DNA of 64,000 bases from Geodermatophilus saharensis. Its GTDB lineage: Bacteria > Actinomycetota > Actinomycetes > Mycobacteriales > Geodermatophilaceae. Positions 1 through 9,258 of this stretch are shown here, in pieces. The first letter of the stretch is position 1; every line of letters starts with the position of its first letter. Where the stretch lies: the NCBI RefSeq assembly GCF_900188205.1, contig NZ_FZOH01000002.1, forward strand, positions 620,001 through 684,000, written 5' to 3'. The notes under the pieces are model-generated. The model saw only the letters and a program-made list of their open reading frames with translations. It searched no databases and was not told where the DNA came from. The translations under genes were made by a program, and so were the position numbers.

Positions 1-816
1 CACCGGGTGGTCGACCTGCGGGTGCCCGACCCGCCCGACGGCGAGCTGCTCGCCGCGGAGGAGCGGTCCGCCGTCGCCGAGGCGCTCACCCGGCTCTCCG
101 AGCGTGACCGGCAGGCCCTCCTCGAGCACGAGGTGTCCGGCCGGGACACCCGGGCGCTGGCCACCGAGCTCGGCTCGACCGCCGGCGCCGTCGCCGCGCA
201 GCTGCACCGCGCCCGGGCCCGGCTCCGGGTCGAGTACCTGCTGGCCCGCGACCGCGTCGAGCCGCCGACCGAGCGCTGCCGCCCGGTGCTGTTCGCCCTC
301 TCCAGCGGCGACCGCCGCCGCCAGCGCGAGGTCGACGCCGGGCGGCACCTGCTCGAGTGCGACGTCTGCGCCACGCTCAGCCAGCCGCTGCTGGAGCGGG
401 CGCCGCAGCGCGACGACGAGGTCCGCATCGCCATCGGGGCCGACGCCGACGTCGTCGCCGCCCGGCAGGCCGCCCGGGACCTCGCCGGCCGGCTCGGCTG
501 CTTCTCGGCCACCGACCTGACGCTCATCGCCACGGCGGTCTCCGAGGTGACCCGCAACATCGTCAAGTTCGCCGGTTCCGGCGAGGTCGTCGTGGAGGTC
601 CTCGACCACCCGCGCAAGGGCGTGCAGGTGACCGCCCGCGACGCCGGCCCCGGCATCCCCGACGTCGAGCGGGCGCTGCAGGACGGCTACAGCACCTACG
701 CCGGCCTGGGGCTGGGACTGCCCGGCGCCCGGCGGCTGATGGACGAGTTCGCGATCGCCTCCGAGGTGGGGCGGGGGACGACGGTGACGATGACGAGATG
801 GTGTGGTCAGCGATGA
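1..816 (+). CDS. Sigma-70 region 4 / zinc motif / RsbT-like kinase fusion (5' end outside window)
   Basis: The frame is open from the first base, so the N-terminus (probably sigma region 2) lies outside the window. Counting from the GTG at base 7, residues about 19-80 form a sigma-70 region 4 helix-turn-helix ending in the AAQLHRARARLR signature. H114, C118 and C121 make the HxxxCxxC motif of zinc anti-sigma factors. Residues 138-265 are a GHKL kinase of the RsbT/RsbW class with N-box E180/N184, G1 box DAGPGIPD and G2 box GLGLGLPG, so ATP binding looks intact. The stop overlaps the ATG of the RsbR gene (ATGA), and RsbS and RsbU-N genes follow in the same overlapping run. Inference: promoter recognition and the stressosome kinase sit in one polypeptide, so release from an RsbR/RsbS complex could control a sigma factor directly. 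The missing N-terminus is the main uncertainty. Confidence 0.85.
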   Translation, partial: HRVVDLRVPDPPDGELLAAEERSAVAEALTRLSERDRQALLEHEVSGRDTRALATELGSTAGAVAAQLHRARARLRVEYLLARDRVEPPTERCRPVLFALSSGDRRRQREVDAGRHLLECDVCATLSQPLLERAPQRDDEVRIAIGADADVVAARQAARDLAGRLGCFSATDLTLIATAVSEVTRNIVKFAGSGEVVVEVLDHPRKGVQVTARDAGPGIPDVERALQDGYSTYAGLGLGLPGARRLMDEFAIASEVGRGTTVTMTRWCGQR

Positions 817-1703
817 GCGTCCAGGGCACGGAGACGACGACGGCGCCCGGCGCTCCCGGCGAGGACCAGCTGCTCCCCCAGCTCGTCGCGCACCTGCGCG
901 AGCACCGCGCGCGGCTGCGGCAGGAGTGGTCCGAGCGCATCCAGCAGGCCGGCCTGCTGCACGCCATGACCCCGCAGGAGATGGCGGCCGAGACCACCTC
1001 GGTCTACGACAACTACGTCGAGGTGCTCGAGACCGGCAGCGTCGAGGCGCTGCGGCGCTACGCCCGCGACCTGTCGGAGCGGATCATCCCGCGCGGGGTG
1101 GAGACCCACGAGGTCGTGGGCATCGTGCTGCTGCTGCGCGACGTGCTCGCCCGCTCGCTGTTCGAGAAGTACCAGCGCGACTTCGGCCTGCTCAACCGGG
1201 TGCTCGACGCCTACGAGCCCGCGGCCAACCGCATCGCGAACACCGTCGCGGTGAGCTTCGTCGAGGAGCGCGAGCGGGTCATCCGGCAGCAGCAGGACGC
1301 GTTGCGCGAGCTGTCCACCCCGGTCCTGCCGGTGCGCGAGCGGCTGCTCATCCTGCCGATCATCGGGGTCCTCGACAGCGAGCGGGCCCGCCAGCTCACC
1401 GAGCAGCTGCTGACCGGCATCCGCACCCACCGCGCCCGGGTGGTGGTCATCGACATCACCGGGGTCCCCGAGGTCGACGAGTCGGTGGCCAACCACCTCG
1501 TGCAGACCGTCGACGCCTCCCGGCTCATGGGCGCCAGCGTCATCATCACCGGTCTGTCGCCGAAGATCGCCCAGACGCTGGTGACCATCGGGGTGGACCT
1601 CAGCAAGATGGACACCATCGGCGACCTGCAGGGCGGCCTCGAGGAGGCCGAGCGCCTCCTCGGTTACACGACCGGCAGGGACGACGGGGCGGCCGCCCCG
1701 TGA
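813..1703 (+). CDS. rsbR: RsbR-like stressosome co-antagonist (N-terminal sensor plus STAS domain)
   Basis: About 296 residues. The N-terminal ~150 residues are a helical RsbR-N/globin-like sensor region (QEWSERIQQAG, then a long helix before FVEERERVIRQQQDALREL). The C-terminal half is a STAS domain beginning LSTPVLPVRERLLILPIIG. In RsbRST systems this protein builds the stressosome core with RsbS and is phosphorylated by RsbT. At the first STAS phosphosite the sequence reads VPEVDESVANHL, so Glu occupies the place of the usual Thr/Ser; the second-site threonine in IAQTLVTIGVDLS is present. ATG 813 is preferred over an in-frame ATG at 798 because it overlaps the upstream stop as ATGA. The 3' end overlaps rsbS as GTGA. 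Confidence 0.9.
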   Translation: MSVQGTETTTAPGAPGEDQLLPQLVAHLREHRARLRQEWSERIQQAGLLHAMTPQEMAAETTSVYDNYVEVLETGSVEALRRYARDLSERIIPRGVETHEVVGIVLLLRDVLARSLFEKYQRDFGLLNRVLDAYEPAANRIANTVAVSFVEERERVIRQQQDALRELSTPVLPVRERLLILPIIGVLDSERARQLTEQLLTGIRTHRARVVVIDITGVPEVDESVANHLVQTVDASRLMGASVIITGLSPKIAQTLVTIGVDLSKMDTIGDLQGGLEEAERLLGYTTGRDDGAAAP

Positions 1704-2104
1704 CCGGGCCCCGGTTGGTCTCGATCCTGCGGCAGGGGTCCTACCTGATCGCCTCGATCCACACCGCCCTCGACGACACGCAGATGACCGCGTTCCAGGA
1801 CGACCTGGTCGAGCGCATCGGCCGCGACCGCGCCCGGGGGGTGGTCATCGACGTCGCGGCGCTCGACGTGCTGGACTCCTTCGCCACCCGGACGCTGCGC
1901 ACGATCGGCGAGGTCGCCCGGCTGCGCGGCGCGGTGACGGTGGTGGTGGGCATCCAGCCGGAGGTGGCCTTCGCCATGGTGGCGCTGGGGATGGACACCG
2001 GGTCGGTGCACACCGCGCTCGACCTCGAGGAGGGGCTGGCCTTCCTCGACCGGGTCGTCGGCTCCCGCCGTCCGGTGACGACCCTGCGGGGTGGTGCGGG
2101 GTGA
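1700..2104 (+). CDS. rsbS: RsbS-like STAS antagonist
   Basis: A 134-residue single STAS domain. The segment VIDVAALDVLDSFATRTL carries the LDSF serine that RsbT phosphorylates in RsbS proteins, and GIQPEVAFAMVALGM matches the conserved second half. In the family, RsbS and RsbR form the stressosome shell that holds the RsbT kinase until stress triggers phosphorylation. The GTG start overlaps the rsbR stop (GTGA), and the stop overlaps the next gene in the same way, so translation is probably coupled. Unlike the RsbR-like neighbour, the phosphorylatable serine is retained here. Confidence 0.92.
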   Translation: MTGPRLVSILRQGSYLIASIHTALDDTQMTAFQDDLVERIGRDRARGVVIDVAALDVLDSFATRTLRTIGEVARLRGAVTVVVGIQPEVAFAMVALGMDTGSVHTALDLEEGLAFLDRVVGSRRPVTTLRGGAG

Positions 2105-2391
2105 CCGGCATCGAGGGGTTCGCCCGCGACTACCGCGTCGGCTTCCTGGCCCACCTCGCCCGCCGCAGCGAGGCCTCCCTGCACCGCGGGTACGAGCTCG
2201 GCCGGGCCGCGGTCACCGGGGGGCTGGGGATCCTCGAGGTCGTGCACGTGCACCACGAGGTGCTGCTCGGGGTCCTCCGCGAGACCCCCGCCGGCGAGCT
2301 GGCCGACGTCGCCGCCGCGGCGTCGGAGTTCCTCTGCGAGGTGCTGGCGACGTCGGACATGGCGCAGCGGGCGCTGCTGCGCCCGCGATGA
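2101..2391 (+). CDS. Stand-alone RsbU N-terminal (kinase-binding) domain protein
   Basis: A 96-residue all-helical protein (FARDYRVGFLAHLARRSEAS, then LGILEVVHVHHEVLLGVL). It matches the N-terminal domain of RsbU phosphatases, which in Bacillus binds RsbT and thereby activates the PP2C domain. No PP2C domain follows; the frame stops at 2391 and a terminator-like hairpin comes next. It is the last gene of the overlapping sigma/kinase-rsbR-rsbS run. Inference: it is a docking partner for the RsbT-like domain of the first gene, acting as an adaptor or competitor rather than as a phosphatase. Family assignment rests on pattern recognition. Confidence 0.75.
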   Translation: MTGIEGFARDYRVGFLAHLARRSEASLHRGYELGRAAVTGGLGILEVVHVHHEVLLGVLRETPAGELADVAAAASEFLCEVLATSDMAQRALLRPR

Positions 2392-2398
2392 GGGAGGA

Positions 2399-2436
2399 CC
2401 CCCGGCCGGGTCGGGGGCAACGACCCCGGCCGGGGG
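2399..2436 (+). terminator. GC-rich hairpin after the stressosome genes
   Basis: Arms CCCCCGGCCGGGTCG (2399-2413) and CGACCCCGGCCGGGGG (2421-2436) are complementary with one bulged base around a short GGGGCAA-type loop. There is no T-tract, as is usual for actinobacterial terminators. It begins 8 nt after the stop of the RsbU-N gene. Confidence 0.6.
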
Positions 2437-2472
2437 CGGTCGGGCGCGGGCGGGCGCCCGCGCGGGTGCGGG

Positions 2473-2754
2473 CTACTGGAAGGCGCGGGGCAGCTGCTCG
2501 ACGGTGCCCTCGCACCTGACGTCGCCGGTGTTGGCCAGCTCCGCGAGGACGCCGACGCTGACGCCGCAGACGTTGGCGGCCACACCGATGGGGATCTGGA
2601 CGGCCACCTCGTTGCCGCTGAGGACGTCCACGAGCGTGACGTTCACCAGCCCGCCGGTGATCAGCGGCTGGGCGCCGGCGATGCCGGCGGTGCCGGTGAC
2701 GAGCGCGGCGCTCGCGGCCAGACAGAACGCCGAACGCTTGAGCATGCTGGTCAT
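2473..2754 (-). CDS. Small secreted chaplin-like protein
   Basis: 93 residues. A signal peptide (KR, hydrophobic stretch, likely cleavage after GIAGA near residue 28) precedes a hydrophobic, beta-prone mature region. SGNEVAVQIPIG, then NVCGVSVGVLAEL and a second Cys, resemble the single chaplin repeat (SGNxVxVPVxVPVNVCG...C). C63 and C81 have 17 residues between them, close to chaplin spacing. Chaplins are amyloid-forming surface proteins that make aerial hyphae and spores hydrophobic in Streptomyces. This copy is divergent, so the role is inferred. The ATG has GGAGGG about 8 nt upstream. The gene is monocistronic and diverges from the hydrolase gene. Confidence 0.65.
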   Translation of the reverse strand: MTSMLKRSAFCLAASAALVTGTAGIAGAQPLITGGLVNVTLVDVLSGNEVAVQIPIGVAANVCGVSVGVLAELANTGDVRCEGTVEQLPRAFQ

Positions 2755-2961
2755 GGGGGTTCCCTCCGTGTGTGGCCCGGTGCGGCGCCGTCGCCGCGGT
2801 GGGCCGGCACGGGTGAAGACCCCTCCGCCCGCCCGGCGTGACGCGGGCCGGCGAGCCGGGCGGGTCGCAGAAACGGGACCGGGGCCACGTCATGGCGACG
2901 GTCCGGCGGCGTCCGGGCGGGTATGGGCACCCGGACACCGCCCGCCGTCGGAGGAGAACTC

Positions 2962-3753
2962 GTGACCGACGCCCCGGATCCCCGGACCGCCGGACGCCGG
3001 CGCACGCTGCTGGCCGCCACCGAGCCGGTGCGCGCCGCGGCCAGCGCCGGCGCGCTGGCGCTGTCCTACCCCCTGCTGCGCGGCGCCCCGCGCGGTGAGC
3101 CGCACGGCGTGCTCGTGCTCCCCGGGCTGCTCGCCTCCGACGTGTCCACGGTGACGCTGCGCCGCTGGCTGCGCGGGCTCGGCTACCCGGTGGTCGGCTG
3201 GGAGCTCGGCCGCAACCGCGGCCCGACGAAGGAGATCACCGACGAGCTGCCCCGCCTGGTGGAGCGCCTGGCCGAGCAGCACGAGGGACCGGTGAGCATC
3301 GTCGGGCAGAGCCTCGGGGGCATCTACGCCCGGCGGCTGGCGCTGCGGGTGCCGCGGCTGGTCCGGCAGGTGCTCAGCCTGGGCTCACCGTTCGGCATGG
3401 CCGGCCGCCCCGCCGACGACACCCCCGGCGCCCGTGCCTACGCCCGCTACCGGCACCTGCACGCCGTGCCACGCGCCCGCGGGGGCCTCGCCGGCGGCCT
3501 CCCGGTGCCCAGCACCGCCGTCTACTCGCGGTGGGACGGCGTCGTCGACTGGCGGGCCTGCCGGCAGCAGCCGGGGCCGCGGGCGGAGAACGTCGGCGTG
3601 CACGCCAGCCACCTGGGGATGGGCCACGACCCCGCCGTGCTGTGGCTGGTGGCCGACCGGCTCGCCCAGACCCGGGACGGCTGGGCGCCGTTCACCCCGC
3701 CCGCGCGGCTGCGGTTCCTCTACCCGCGGGAGGACGACGACACGGCCGGCTGA
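2962..3753 (+). CDS. Alpha/beta hydrolase (lipase/esterase-like)
   Basis: 263 residues from a GTG preceded by GGAGGAGAAC. An alpha/beta hydrolase core is visible: HGVLVLPGLLAS, an oxyanion-side strand; the nucleophile elbow GQSLGG with Ser117; an acid candidate in YSRWDGVVDW; and a His candidate in HASHLGMGHDP. The arrangement resembles actinobacterial triacylglycerol-lipase-like hydrolases of unknown substrate. There is no signal peptide, so it is probably cytoplasmic. The last 34 bases overlap the 3' end of the convergent flavoprotein gene. Substrate cannot be read from sequence. Confidence 0.8.
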   Translation: MTDAPDPRTAGRRRTLLAATEPVRAAASAGALALSYPLLRGAPRGEPHGVLVLPGLLASDVSTVTLRRWLRGLGYPVVGWELGRNRGPTKEITDELPRLVERLAEQHEGPVSIVGQSLGGIYARRLALRVPRLVRQVLSLGSPFGMAGRPADDTPGARAYARYRHLHAVPRARGGLAGGLPVPSTAVYSRWDGVVDWRACRQQPGPRAENVGVHASHLGMGHDPAVLWLVADRLAQTRDGWAPFTPPARLRFLYPREDDDTAG

Positions 3754-5321
3754 CGGCGCCGCGCCCGCAGCACCGCGTCGGCGGCGTGGGCGGAGCCGTG
3801 CTCGTGCCCGCGGGCCTCCCGCGGCCGCGACTCCGCCACCTGCACCTCCCAGTTCCCGGGGTCGAGCGCCTCGGCCAGCTGCCCGCCGGTGGCGTACCAG
3901 TCGGGCAGGCCCGGCCGCTGGATGCCGCGGGAGGAGTCGCTGCCGTCGTGCATCGTGACCAGCAGCGTGCCGCCGGGGGCGACCGCGGCGGCCAGCCGGC
4001 GCAGCACGTCGTCGCGGGTGCCGGGCGGGAAGTGCAGGAAGGACGCCGTCACGAGGTCCCACCGCTCCTCGCCGGGCTCCCACGACGAGACGTCGGCCTT
4101 GCGGGTCTCCAGCGGCACCCCGGCCGCCGCGGCCGCCGCGGCGGCCCGGTCCAGTGCGGTGCGGGAGAGGTCCAGCGCGGTCACCGACCAGCCGCGCCGG
4201 GCCAGCCAGACGGCGTCCCCACCCTCCCCCGCGCCGGCGTCGAGCGCGCGGCCGGGCGGCAGGTCGGCGGCCTCGGCGGCCAGCACGTCGTTGACCCGGC
4301 CGCTCCAGACGCCGTGCCCGTGCGAGCGGTAGCGCTCCTCCCACCACCGCTCGCCGTACTCGGGGTCGCTCATCGCCCGGATCACCTCCACCGCGGCCCG
4401 GGTGTCGTCGGCGACCAGGTCGGCGTTGATCTGCGCGCCGGCCACCAGGCCCGCGGCGGCGGCGCCGATCACCTGGGCGCCGGGGTCGGCGACGTTGCCG
4501 GCCGCCCACACGCCGGGCACCGCGGTGGCGCCGCGGGCGTCGACCGGCACGTGGGTGCCGACGACCGCCTCGCCCATCCGGAACGGCTGGGTCGCCAGGC
4601 CCAGCCCGGTCAGCACGGCCGAGCGGGCGGTGAACACCGGGGCGACGACGACGGCCGCGCGGGGCACGACCTCGCCGTCGGCCAGCCGGACGCCGGTCAG
4701 CCGGCCGCCGTCGGTCTCCAGCGCCGCGACCTCGCCGCGCACGACCCGCACACCGCGGGCGGCCAGGGCCTCGGCGGTGGCGTCGTCCGGTTCGGGGGCG
4801 GCGTGCAGGAAGAACACGACGTCGGCGCTCCACTGCCGCCACAGCTGGACCTGGTGCAGCGACATCGGCCCGGTCGCGATCACGCCGATCGGCCGGTCGC
4901 GCACCTCCCAGCCGTGGCAGTACGGGCAGTGCAGCACGTCGGTGCCCCACAGCTCGCGCACGCCGGGGATCGCGGGCAGCTCGTCGGTCAGGCCGGTGGT
5001 GACCAGCAGCCGGCGGGCGCGCAGCACGGGGCCGCCCGCCACCTCGACGGTGAAGGCCCCGGCCGACCCGCCGGCCGCCGTCACCGTGCCGTCGACCAGC
5101 ACGCCGCCGTAGCCGGCGACCTCGGCCCGCCCGGCGGCGAGCAGGTCGCCGGGCGGGGTGCCGTCGCGGCCCAGGTAGTTGTGCATCTCGTGCGCCGGCG
5201 CGTTGCGCGGCGTCCCGTCGTCGACCACCGCCACCGAGCGGCGCGCCCGTGCCAGGGCGAGGGCGCCGGACAGACCGGCCGCTCCCCCGCCGACGACCAC
5301 CACGTCGTACGTCTCGTCCAT
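3720..5321 (-). CDS. Thioredoxin-reductase-like flavoprotein fused to a class I SAM methyltransferase
   Basis: 533 residues with two clear parts. Residues 1-305 are a pyridine-nucleotide flavoprotein of the TrxR-like family: FAD motif GGGAAG at 11-16, a redox CPYC pair at C132/C135, and the C-terminal FAD signature GVWAAGNVADPGAQ near 270. From about 317 a TehB-like methyltransferase begins, with SAM motif I DAGAGEGGD (361-369) and later VTASFLHFPPGTRDD. Methyltransferases of this kind can detoxify oxyanions or thiols, and the flavoprotein half could supply reducing power; this is inference. The ATG at 5321 faces the XRE-cupin gene across 59 bp that contain a palindrome. No frameshift or internal stop separates the halves, although an ATG at residue 317 could allow separate translation. 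Confidence 0.85.
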   Translation of the reverse strand: MDETYDVVVVGGGAAGLSGALALARARRSVAVVDDGTPRNAPAHEMHNYLGRDGTPPGDLLAAGRAEVAGYGGVLVDGTVTAAGGSAGAFTVEVAGGPVLRARRLLVTTGLTDELPAIPGVRELWGTDVLHCPYCHGWEVRDRPIGVIATGPMSLHQVQLWRQWSADVVFFLHAAPEPDDATAEALAARGVRVVRGEVAALETDGGRLTGVRLADGEVVPRAAVVVAPVFTARSAVLTGLGLATQPFRMGEAVVGTHVPVDARGATAVPGVWAAGNVADPGAQVIGAAAAGLVAGAQINADLVADDTRAAVEVIRAMSDPEYGERWWEERYRSHGHGVWSGRVNDVLAAEAADLPPGRALDAGAGEGGDAVWLARRGWSVTALDLSRTALDRAAAAAAAAGVPLETRKADVSSWEPGEERWDLVTASFLHFPPGTRDDVLRRLAAAVAPGGTLLVTMHDGSDSSRGIQRPGLPDWYATGGQLAEALDPGNWEVQVAESRPREARGHEHGSAHAADAVLRARRRQPAVSSSSRG

Positions 5322-5364
5322 GCCGGCGACGATGCGCCCCGACCTGCCGGTCAGGCAAGTTCCT

Positions 5365-5379
5365 TTGCCATACTGGCAA
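5365..5379 (+). promoter_or_regulatory. Palindromic operator overlapping a leaderless promoter
   Basis: TTGCCA-TAC-TGGCAA is a perfect 6-bp inverted repeat with a 3-nt centre. It ends one base before the GTG of the XRE-cupin gene. The embedded CATACT (5369-5374) lies 6 nt before that GTG, matching a -10 box for a leaderless transcript. A regulator bound here would block its own promoter and possibly the divergent flavoprotein-methyltransferase gene. Confidence 0.55.
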
Positions 5380-5380
5380 C

Positions 5381-5962
5381 GTGACCGAACTGGACGCCGT
5401 CCTCGACGCCGTCGGCCCGCGGCTGCGCGAGCTGCGCCGGCGGCGGGGCGCGACGCTGACCCAGCTGTCGGAGGACACCGGCATCTCGGTGTCCACGCTG
5501 TCGCGGCTGGAGTCGGGGCAGCGCCGGCCCACCCTGGAGCTGCTGCTGCCGCTGGCCCGCGCCCACCAGGTGCCGCTCGACGAGCTGGTCGACGCCCCCG
5601 AGACCGGCGACCCCCGGGTGCGGCTGCGGCCGATCACCCGGCACGGCGCCACCTTCCTGCCGCTCACCCGGCGCCCGGGCGGGCTGCAGGCCTACAAGAT
5701 GGTGCTGCCGCCGGGCTGGGGTGGGGAGCCCGGCGAGCTGCGCTCCCACGAGGGCTGGGAGTGGGTCTACGTCCTGTCGGGGCGGCTGCGGCTGCTGCTG
5801 GGCGACGCCGACGTGACCCTGACCCCGGGCGAGGTGGCCGAGTTCGACACCCGCACCCCGCACTGGCTGGGCAACCCCGACGACCGTCCGGCCGAGGTGC
5901 TCGCCCTCTTCGGCCCGCAGGGCGAGCGCATCCACGTGCGCGCCGCCCCCGCCCGCCGCTGA
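5381..5962 (+). CDS. XRE-family regulator with C-terminal cupin sensor
   Basis: 193 residues. Residues about 10-65 are an XRE helix-turn-helix (LTQLSEDTGISVSTLSRLES, a textbook recognition helix). Residues about 95-185 are a cupin barrel with SHEGWEWVYVLSGRLRL and VAEFDTRTPHWLGNP. Such regulators usually sense a small ligand or metal in the cupin and repress a neighbouring gene. It is divergent from the flavoprotein-methyltransferase fusion, the likely target, and a palindrome lies directly upstream. The GTG start is chosen because it follows a -10-like CATACT by 6 nt, consistent with leaderless translation. A very long hairpin starts at the last base of the stop codon. Confidence 0.88.
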   Translation: MTELDAVLDAVGPRLRELRRRRGATLTQLSEDTGISVSTLSRLESGQRRPTLELLLPLARAHQVPLDELVDAPETGDPRVRLRPITRHGATFLPLTRRPGGLQAYKMVLPPGWGGEPGELRSHEGWEWVYVLSGRLRLLLGDADVTLTPGEVAEFDTRTPHWLGNPDDRPAEVLALFGPQGERIHVRAAPARR

Positions 5963-6022
5963 GGTGCCGATGTCGCGACAAAGGCACCTCTCCCAGGTGC
6001 CTTTGTCGCGACATCTGCACCT
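5962..6022. repeat. 61-nt hairpin with 28-nt arms, nested palindrome
   Basis: Left arm 5962-5989 begins AGGTGCCGATGTCGCGACAA and right arm 5995-6022 is its reverse complement with one mismatch, around the 5-nt loop CTCCC. The inner 21 bp are perfect. Each arm contains TGTCGCGACA, itself a perfect palindrome. It starts at the final base of the XRE-cupin stop codon, so it could terminate that transcript. The length and symmetry exceed what a terminator needs and suggest a REP-like element. Confidence 0.8.
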
Positions 6023-6081
6023 CTCCCGATCGGTCGTGCGGGACCGGGTGAGGCACGGCCGAGTGGGGTACTCCCGTCGGC

Positions 6082-6651
6082 ATGAGCGGGAAGTCGGCCG
6101 AGGACTACGCCGAGGACTACACGGACCCGGAGCTGCGCGCGCGGCTCAAGGAGGAGATCAAGGCCGGCGACCGGGGCGGGCGGCCCGGCCAGTGGAGCGC
6201 CCGCAAGAGCCAGCTGCTCGCCCACGAGTACGAGGCGCAGGGCGGCGGCTACCGGCACGAGGGGCAGCGCACCGAGTCCCAGCGGCACCTGCAGGAGTGG
6301 ACCGACCAGGACTGGCACACCGCCGACGGCGGCGACCGCGCCCGAGGCTCCGACGGGACCAAGCGGTACCTGCCCGACGCCGCGTGGGAGCTGCTCTCCG
6401 ACGAGGAGAAGCGGGCCACCGACACGAGGAAGAGGGGCGCCGAGGAGCAGCACGTGGCCAACACCGAGGCGGCCAGGGAGGCGCGCACGGCCGCCGAGCT
6501 GCTCGACGTGGACGCCGCGGAGGCGAGGAGGCGGGTGGCCCGCATGTCCGGCGACGCGCAGCTCGACCGCGCCGAGCAGGCCGAGCGCGAGCTCGGGAGG
6601 GGCCGCAAGACCGTCCTCGAGGCGATCGAGCGTCGGCGCGACGCCGAGTGA
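6082..6651 (+). CDS. DUF5872-type hypothetical protein
   Basis: 189 residues, highly charged and probably soluble. The N-terminal two thirds (YTDPELRARLKEEIKAGDRG, then GQWSARKSQLLAHEYEAQGG and KRYLPDAAWELLS) match the DUF5872 pattern. The C-terminus is a long Ala/Arg/Glu-rich helix, perhaps coiled coil. No catalytic motif is evident. A GGGTAC hexamer at 6066-6071, 10 nt before the ATG, resembles the -10 of sigma-B/F stress promoters, with a weak GGTG element 15 nt further upstream. That would fit a stress-induced protein but is only suggestive. Function unknown. Confidence 0.75.
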   Translation: MSGKSAEDYAEDYTDPELRARLKEEIKAGDRGGRPGQWSARKSQLLAHEYEAQGGGYRHEGQRTESQRHLQEWTDQDWHTADGGDRARGSDGTKRYLPDAAWELLSDEEKRATDTRKRGAEEQHVANTEAAREARTAAELLDVDAAEARRRVARMSGDAQLDRAEQAERELGRGRKTVLEAIERRRDAE

Positions 6652-6770
6652 GGCCGGTGGGCCGCGATCGGATGACCTGATCGTGGACGTCCTCCCCGAC
6701 CGCCCACCGCGCGGGAGGACGCCCTGCGGTGAGGGGGGACGGCCCGACACGCCGTGCAGTGGACGCAACA

Positions 6771-9175
<2,405 letters not shown>

Positions 9176-9180
9176 CCCGA

Positions 9181-9200
9181 GCACTTCCGCGGAAGTGCAC
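9181..9200. repeat. Palindromic repeat PR22, copy A
   Basis: GCACTTCCGCGGAAGTGCAC; the central 18 bp are a perfect palindrome. It lies 6 nt after the transporter stop, in the gap between convergent genes. It belongs to a seven-copy family in this window. Confidence 0.85.
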
Positions 9201-9229
9201 GCCACCGGGGGACTCGGCGAGCCCCGGCC

Positions 9230-9251
9230 GTGCACTTCCGCGGACGTGCGC
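9230..9251. repeat. Palindromic repeat PR22, copy B
   Basis: Half-site GTGCACTTCCG followed by CGGACGTGCGC. It ends 8 nt before the stop-codon complement of the convergent GH3 gene. With copy A it brackets a 29-nt spacer, so the two could form a paired structure or a bidirectional terminator. Confidence 0.8.
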
Positions 9252-9258
9252 GGCCGGG

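Noticed and set aside
2901..2924. Sigma-B type promoter GGGTAT before the hydrolase gene
   Set aside because: The -10-like GGGTAT at 2919 is present but no convincing GTTT-type -35 lies at the proper distance, and chance occurrence cannot be excluded.
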